Origin: Leguminivora glycinivorella
Lineage: Eukaryota; Arthropoda; Insecta; Lepidoptera; Tortricidae
Reading direction: 5' to 3'
Assembly (NCBI RefSeq): GCF_023078275.1
Contig: NC_062980.1
Span: 11,674,783 to 11,738,782, forward strand
Length of the DNA stretch: 64,000 bases
The notes below the pieces were generated by a model. The model was not told the DNA's origin. It searched no databases and was given only the letters and a program-made list of their open reading frames with translations. Position numbers and translations under genes: made by a program. Below are positions 61,822 through 64,000 of the stretch, piece by piece (the first letter of the stretch is position 1; the number at the start of each line of letters is the position of its first letter).

Positions 61822-62048
61822 CAAAGGGAAAAGCGCTCATATTTCGAGACTAGATATCCTCGTGTGCTTATCGTTTTATAACAAAAATACAAAAGAAATG
61901 TGCGTGTCCTTATTATCCTAAGGAACCTGTTCGCATTTGGCACGTGCCAAGAGGTTAACGTCTCTCTTTGCACTTCAAGCGATATATCTAACTGCCTGAT
62001 AGATCAATGCTATTGTGTATTTAAATGAATGCGCATTTTTATATTAAA

Positions 62049-62356
62049 CTAGCTTTTGCCTGATGCTTTGCTAGCGTTATTTATTATTTATTTAGGTTTG
62101 CCAACAGGTGTAATACAAAGATACTTATACATTAAAATTACTTTAAATTCTAAAATTGCAAAATGCTCCATACAAACTCCATCCCCCATTTTAGGGAAGT
62201 GGGGAGTTAGAAAGAAATAAAAAGTAGCCTATATCACTCCCCATTCCTTCAACTATTTCCACTTAAAAAATCTCGTCAATTCATCGCTCCGTTTTGCCGC
62301 GAAAGACGGACAAAGAAACAGACACACAGTTTCCCATTTTTAATATTAGTATGGAT
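62049..62356 (+). repeat. agcttttgcccgcggcttc family, copy 2, interrupted
   Basis: Matches 27081-27330 at both ends (agcttttgcctgatgc..., cgctccgttttgccgcgaaa, atattagtatggat). About 88 bases near 62079-62167 are foreign, including attatttatttaggtttgcc. Confidence 0.75.
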
Positions 62357-63164
62357 TGAGAGCTGGTGTCGATTTTTTCTATAAGGAAAACTTAAGCGTT
62401 AGGAATCATCTAAATATATATTACAAACTAAGACCTGTGGCCCATTCCTGAAAGCTAAAAGTTCCACGCGGAAATCTTTATAATGCTTATCATAATTAGA
62501 CAGAATGTCTTGTAATTTGTTACTCGTAGCTTTGAGAAATAGGCCACTGATATTAAATATATACCTTCACAGTCGTGTAAAAAGGGTAACTCATAAAAAA
62601 GTCAATGAATATGATATCTATACATATACTTAACACAAAAAAAAAATCAAATGTTTATAGTTCGTATAGACTGTAGTGCACCCTCCGCTTGTCAATCATA
62701 ATTAAATACACTTGAACCATGTCAGCCCTGTTTTGTAGATCAGACAGAAAACACCCCTAACCTTATTAAAATAGCCAGTGGCGAGCCTAATATTTTGGAG
62801 CAAATCAAGCCTAAAGATACTATGCCACTGTAGAACTATATGTCTTAGTGACGTTAGAAATCAGATTGTAAGAAATCTCTTACTGTTTGTCATTTTGACA
62901 TGGTTGTAAAGTGGCCTAGGGTTCCAGTTGGTTGACTGTATGTACCTAACACGCCTCGGTCTCAAGAAATTTGGTATAGGTTCGAGGCGACCTAATTATA
63001 CCGTTTTGAGGGCGTAATAGTAGGTATGTACTAGCTAGAACAAGAAGGAATTTAAAGAACATAATTATCAATGCTGTGTTTAGTACCTAAACAACCTTAG
63101 CTATGTGATTGACTTTTTTTAAGAAATTACTACTTTAGAGATTATAAAATTTCTTTTATTATTC
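62357..63164. other. Unassigned AT-rich DNA
   Basis: No gene or repeat recognised. Confidence 0.4.
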
Positions 63165-63277
63165 AAAATTCACCTCTTAAGGGGATGAAATGGACCCCCA
63201 TTCACCATTCCCAAAGTTTGTACGGGAAAACAAGATTAGAATAGTACGCGGGCGAAGCCGCGGGATAAAGCTAGTTT
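63165..63277 (-). repeat. agcttttgcccgcggcttc family, fragment
   Basis: The sequence cgcgggcgaagccgcgggat followed by aaagctagttta is the reverse complement of the family start. Confidence 0.65.
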
Positions 63278-64000
63278 ACCTATATTTAAACAATATCCAG
63301 TGTAGTGTAGCTATAGCAAAGTCCACAGCCGCCAAGCTTGGCGTCGGTGTCGTGTTTGCGCCGACCGCATCACGCTCCATCTTGCGGCGTAAATATTTGA
63401 TCGGCAACCGATCCCCAACCTTATTGACTGCCATGCGATACAGGACAATTCCAACTTACACTTTCACATCTTAAGGATATCATTAAAATATCGTTCTTTT
63501 CACTTGTGCCTGCACGTAGCTGTATTGGCGCGAGTGAGACGTGTGATAATTCCAATGACATCTTTCAGATATCATTTAGATGTCAGTGTTCGTTTGAATT
63601 GGCTTGTTGACTGACTGCCATGCGATAGCCGTTGCAAAACACAAGATACTTTCGCGTTTCACAAGCCGGTGGGGGAGAGAGCCCTTAAACCAGGATTTCC
63701 AACCGTCGAATAAATAAAAACAGAAAAATGATATTTGGATTAAATCACTACTTTTTCACCCTATTTAACAATTATATTGTTATGGTGGAAAACTGATGTT
63801 TTTCTGATTACCAATGAATTTAGCAGTAATACAATAAAAAAATAACATATTTCGGAGAAACAAGCATCTCCAAGACGACCCTTTTGAATAGAAGCAGTAA
63901 CGTCACCAGTGGTCTGTTTTCGAACGAAAAACGTATCATTCTAGATTTGTAAACTCTGCGTACCGGGTATATCTATTTAAATATGTTCTTCTTAAGTACA
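63278..64000. other. Unassigned DNA to window end
   Basis: A GC-richer patch at 63320-63480 has a 94-codon frame (63190-63474) that starts inside the repeat fragment and is not supported. The block gactgccatgcgata occurs twice (63426 and 63613), a short direct repeat. Confidence 0.4.

Noticed and set aside
61471..61824. 117-codon minus-strand frame as one gene
   Set aside because: Its second half is the inverted-repeat element at 61424-61540 and a repeat tail; only the first part is coding-like.

Overview
The window looks like nuclear DNA of a moth or butterfly (Lepidoptera). The evidence is an AT-rich background, no dense operon-like coding, and many interspersed repeats of lepidopteran type. 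These include a tRNA-derived SINE, hAT- and mariner-type MITEs, short palindromic MITEs, LINE 3' ends ending in AGGAGGATGATGATG-like tails, and a CCTAACCTAA (TTAGG telomere-type) motif in a satellite. No complete conventional protein-coding gene can be called. Most long ORFs are chance frames or lie inside repeats.

Layout. 0-7 kb: SINE, foldback elements, two same-orientation GC-box MITEs and mostly unassigned DNA. 8.4-10.3 kb: a block bounded by 35-bp inverted repeats. 10.9-12.3 kb: GC-richer DNA with splice-like signals, then a 251-bp tandem duplication. 12.5-15.4 kb: a 123-bp tandem array made from the 3' end of a LINE, split by a 2,072-bp DNA element that itself carries four 199-bp repeats. 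15.9-16.9 kb: two small GC-rich open stretches of unknown nature. 22-27 kb: several MITEs and foldbacks. 29.1-29.5 kb: a degenerate LINE reverse-transcriptase C-terminus. 34-37 kb: a dispersed duplicated repeat and a retroelement C-terminal pseudogene. 38.6-39.2 kb: a two-exon reading frame for the start of a THAP DNA-binding domain, followed by a long AC/TA microsatellite. 42.6-44.5 kb: an inverted-repeat-bounded element holding a telomere-motif satellite with trimeric higher-order structure, plus a nested, broken LINE with a 9-bp target duplication. 45.8-46.1 kb: a near-perfect palindrome of two tRNA-like units, flanked by a 13-bp target duplication. 47.2-48.4 kb: a CpG/GC-rich block with an ATG-free exon-like stretch and a strong splice donor, the best candidate for a gene promoter and 5' leader exon on the + strand. 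49-52 kb: LINE tail, MITEs and a roughly 250-bp tandem repeat with an inserted hAT MITE. 53.8 and 55.4 kb: further GC-rich islands. 55.8-56.6 kb: a LINE C-terminus with its 3' UTR. 58.5-63.3 kb: foldback and LINE-tail repeats.

How it fits together: the window reads as the 5' flank and/or a long intron of a gene whose coding exons lie outside, probably to the right of the 47.9-kb donor. It is heavily loaded with nested mobile elements. The most informative structures are the satellites that arose from, or sit inside, mobile elements at 12.5-15.4 and 42.6-44.5 kb, the SINE palindrome at 45.8 kb, and the THAP remnant at 38.6 kb. Family names come from recognition of motifs only; no database search was possible.
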